Below, in pieces: positions 42,595-44,200 of a stretch of DNA of 44,200 nt; within the stretch, counting starts at the first letter, position 1; the number at the start of each line of letters is the position of its first letter. This DNA is from Candidatus Aenigmarchaeum subterraneum SCGC AAA011-O16 (GTDB lineage: Archaea > Aenigmatarchaeota > Aenigmatarchaeia > Aenigmatarchaeales > Aenigmatarchaeaceae): contig ASMQ01000003.1 in assembly GCA_000405245.1 (NCBI GenBank), positions 1 through 44,200 of the forward strand, read 5' to 3'. The notes below the pieces were generated by a model that was not told where the DNA came from, did no database searches, and saw nothing but the letters and a program-made list of their open reading frames with translations. Made by a program: the position numbers and the translations under genes.

Positions 42595-43005
42595 CTATTC
42601 TAAAACTATAGGACGGTCTGACCTTAAAGTCTCCATTTCTTTCTCTAAAAAGTTTATTTTCCTTTGCATGTCTTCTATGATTGTTTGCGTGGACTTGAAC
42701 TGAAAATCAAAATTTGCCATTGCAGTATCTATTTGAACAAATTTTCCTTGCTTCTCTAGACCCAGAAGCTGCAGATGTATGGTTTCGATAGATTCTATTT
42801 TTGCTTCAATGGTTTTTCTCAAATCATTAAAGCTGTTGCGTAATTCTTGCAAATCTTTGGAAAAAGAACCGTTATTTGCTTTCGGAGAGCGGTTTTGAAG
42901 AGAGTCCATAATATCTTCTAGCTTTGCAAACCTTTTTTCAATTTCAAAATTAGCTATTTTCTGCTTTTCCTCCAATCTTTTGAATTCCTCGGACACGTCA
43001 GCCAT
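42595..43005 (-). CDS. coiled-coil protein
   Basis: A 136-residue soluble protein, nearly all predicted coiled coil: EEFKRLEEKQKIANFEIEKR at the N-terminus, LQELRNSFNDLRKTIEAKI in the middle and MQRKINFLEKEMETLRSD near the end, with a Ser/Asn-rich break at about 40-48. No family is recognised; similar short coiled-coil proteins are common in archaea. It follows the small frameshifted gene by five bases and ends where L10e ends. Confidence 0.72.
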   Translation of the reverse strand: MADVSEEFKRLEEKQKIANFEIEKRFAKLEDIMDSLQNRSPKANNGSFSKDLQELRNSFNDLRKTIEAKIESIETIHLQLLGLEKQGKFVQIDTAMANFDFQFKSTQTIIEDMQRKINFLEKEMETLRSDRPIVLE

Positions 43006-43010
43006 ACCTA

Positions 43011-43236
43011 TTATATTGTACCTATAAATATTAATATGAAATCTTTGAAAAGAAGTGTGAATATCAGAGACAGCGGAAATACAATTCCGTATCTTACACC
43101 TTCTCTTATAGTAACATACTTCTTAATCTTTTTTATTTGAGCAGCCTGTTTCCGCTATAACTGTTCCTATGTCTTTTGGACGTATGACCTGCGGCCCTAT
43201 TTTCATTTTTCTAAACACATCGATGAAATTTTTCAT
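43011..43236 (-). pseudogene. small membrane protein split by a frameshift at an A6 run
   Basis: An ATG at 43236 overlaps the DUF131 stop (ATGA) and starts a frame of 37 residues (KMKIGPQVIRPKDIGTVIAE then stop at 43123). Coding-strand A6 (43129-43134) lies just before this stop. Dropping one A joins it to a frame reading IKKYVTIREGVRYGIVFPLS and a hydrophobic tail, ending at 43011, for about 74 residues. The tail frame has no usual start codon of its own. The join resembles the C-terminal end of archaeal prepilin peptidases, one of which lies close by on the other strand. It may be a small gene with a read error, a decayed fragment, or +1 frameshifting. Confidence 0.45.
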
Positions 43237-43457
43237 AAAAATCTAAACACATTGAAAATAAACAGCAAAGCCACTATTAACATTATTCCGACAACCGCCC
43301 ATAACATTTTAGGGTCATTCGCAAACCCAAAGGGGATTGGGCCTATGAATCCCCCGAAAGCATACTTTGTGTCTTTTGAGCCTAGGCTACCTATGATTAT
43401 CAAAACTATTGCAACGAAAAGTAGAACCACCCCAAAGAATACAAGATTTTCAGCCAT
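43233..43457 (-). CDS. DUF131 (TIGR00304) small membrane protein
   Basis: A 74-residue membrane protein from the ATG at 43457. Two hydrophobic helices (about 5-25 and 48-72) flank a loop with GGFIGPIPFGFANDPK, the GxIGPIPIxFGS signature of the archaeal DUF131 family. The frame is open further upstream to 43580, but that part is the antisense of the peptidase gene and lacks family similarity. A palindromic ATTTAAAT at 43482-43489 is about 28 bases upstream of the ATG. The function is unknown. Confidence 0.8.
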   Translation of the reverse strand: MAENLVFFGVVLLFVAIVLIIIGSLGSKDTKYAFGGFIGPIPFGFANDPKMLWAVVGIMLIVALLFIFNVFRFL

Positions 43458-43497
43458 GTTAATTAGATTTATCTTCAAACAATTTAAATAGATTACC

Positions 43498-44200
43498 ATG
43501 GTTTTTGAAACTGTTCGTTTGTTGATAGCTTTGATTGGCAGTTCTATTGGGGGTCTATGGGATTTGAAAACAACAAACATACCAGACCCTTTGATTTATT
43601 CTATGGCTGTAAGCGGGATTCTATTGCATGTCATTGAAGGTCTGCTTACAGGCAATTTCACGCCTCTTTTATGGTCTCTGGCCTTCGGTTTTGTTTTTCT
43701 TCTCTTCTCGTTGTTAATGTATTATTCAGGTCAATGGGGTGGCGGAGACGGTGGCCTTTTGGTGTCGATAGCAATACTGTTGCCTACAGCATCGGTCCAA
43801 ACGATGTTTCCTTTCGCTATAAGTTTTTTCATAAATTCAATCTTCATTGGCGCCATTTACTCTATAGTCTACGCGATTGTTATTGCAGTAAGAAACAAAG
43901 AGATTTCAAAAAAGTTTTATAGTGCAATTAAAGCCGATAGTAAAGTCCTTGTTTCGATAGTTTTCATTTCTTTTCTGGCGACTTTACTTTTCAGTTATAT
44001 CAAACCATTGAACGTCTTTGTTTTCATCCCTGTAATGGTGTTAATTTTGTATGTTTTTCAAAAATTTGCAAAATTGATTGAACAAAGTTTTTACAAGAAA
44101 ATTCCTGCAAGTAGACTGAGAATCGATGACATGATTGGAGAGGACATGCCAAAGCTCAAAATTTATAAAAAATACTTAAGAGGCCTCACAGAAAAAGAGG
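43498..44200 (+). CDS. prepilin/preflagellin peptidase (A24), runs off the window
   Basis: An aspartyl membrane protease that removes class III signal peptides from archaeal pilins and archaellins. The first 234 codons are present. The two catalytic aspartates are Asp22 in GGLWDLKTTNIPDPL and Asp84 in WGGGDGGLL (the GxGD motif). Six hydrophobic helices are visible, then SRLRIDDMIGEDMPKLKIYK and RGLTEKE, a cytoplasmic region found in archaeal members before the last helix. The frame stays open to the window end, so the C-terminus is missing. The ATG at 43498 gives the usual short N-terminus before helix 1. It diverges from DUF131. Confidence 0.88.
   Translation, partial: MVFETVRLLIALIGSSIGGLWDLKTTNIPDPLIYSMAVSGILLHVIEGLLTGNFTPLLWSLAFGFVFLLFSLLMYYSGQWGGGDGGLLVSIAILLPTASVQTMFPFAISFFINSIFIGAIYSIVYAIVIAVRNKEISKKFYSAIKADSKVLVSIVFISFLATLLFSYIKPLNVFVFIPVMVLILYVFQKFAKLIEQSFYKKIPASRLRIDDMIGEDMPKLKIYKKYLRGLTEKE

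Noticed and set aside
43123-43236. Fragment of a tRNA m1A methyltransferase (TrmI), suggested by GPQVIRPKD
   Set aside because: The short resemblance is limited to about ten residues and the joined frame continues into a membrane helix instead of a methyltransferase fold.
43458-43580. Upstream extension of the DUF131 frame
   Set aside because: It is antisense to the prepilin peptidase gene and the family similarity begins at the ATG at 43457.
43671-43922. A plus-strand frame of 83 codons near the window end
   Set aside because: It lies in another frame inside the prepilin peptidase gene, whose catalytic motifs are clear.

Overview
The window looks like a chromosomal stretch of an AT-rich archaeon. 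The archaeal markers are an archaeal-type asparaginyl-tRNA synthetase, RNA polymerase subunit L, transcription factor S, Dph2, geranylgeranylglyceryl phosphate synthase (GGGPS), ribosomal protein L10e, archaea-only families (DUF99, DUF460, DUF1512, DUF131), TATA boxes about 26 bases before many start codons (leaderless mRNAs), and GGTGA/GAGGT-type ribosome sites on others. The style of the surface proteins (Asn-rich 'YGTxSNATGW' Ig-like repeats) and the split Hef suggest a DPANN-type lineage, but this is inference. No tRNA or rRNA gene, CRISPR array, transposase or integrase was recognised, and no gene-free stretch exceeds 300 bases.

Layout. 1-5.8 kb: two unrecognised coupled genes, AsnRS, a class III aminotransferase, then TFS, signal peptidase I and DUF99. 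5.8-12.4 kb: RpoL, a membrane-anchored protein, Dph2, rhomboid protease, GGGPS, and an ERCC4-nuclease/DUF460/epimerase operon. 12.4-15.4 kb: a short PurP-like remnant lying between the nuclease and helicase halves of a split Hef, then a regulator-like gene broken by one frameshift at an A7 run. 15.4-20 kb: a probable signalling/surface operon with a secreted Ca-binding peptide, a RecA-like protein without Walker A, two paralogous three-helix membrane proteins, a KaiC-like ATPase and a membrane-anchored Ig-like surface protein. 20-30 kb: a HerA-like ATPase, a ~2000-residue surface protein with Ig-like and glycosylatable pentapeptide repeats, and a second KaiC-like ATPase with coiled-coil and membrane partners. 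30-39 kb: S2P protease and a run of surface proteins, including a tandemly duplicated two-gene cassette. 39-44.2 kb: MinD-like ATPase, a small membrane protein, a polyprenol-kinase-like enzyme, DUF1512, L10e, a coiled-coil protein, a small frameshifted membrane gene, DUF131 and the start of a prepilin peptidase.

The window therefore combines housekeeping genes with a large envelope programme: secreted and anchored surface proteins, four membrane proteases (signal peptidase, rhomboid, S2P, prepilin peptidase) and lipid enzymes. The best candidates for an undescribed system are the two KaiC-like ATPase/membrane-protein modules (15.5-20.0 kb and 27.3-29.9 kb). Other notable signals are two divergent gene pairs that seem to share one palindromic TATA box, two homopolymer frameshifts that each join two halves of a coherent protein, and a MinD whose second nucleotide-site motif lacks its aspartates.
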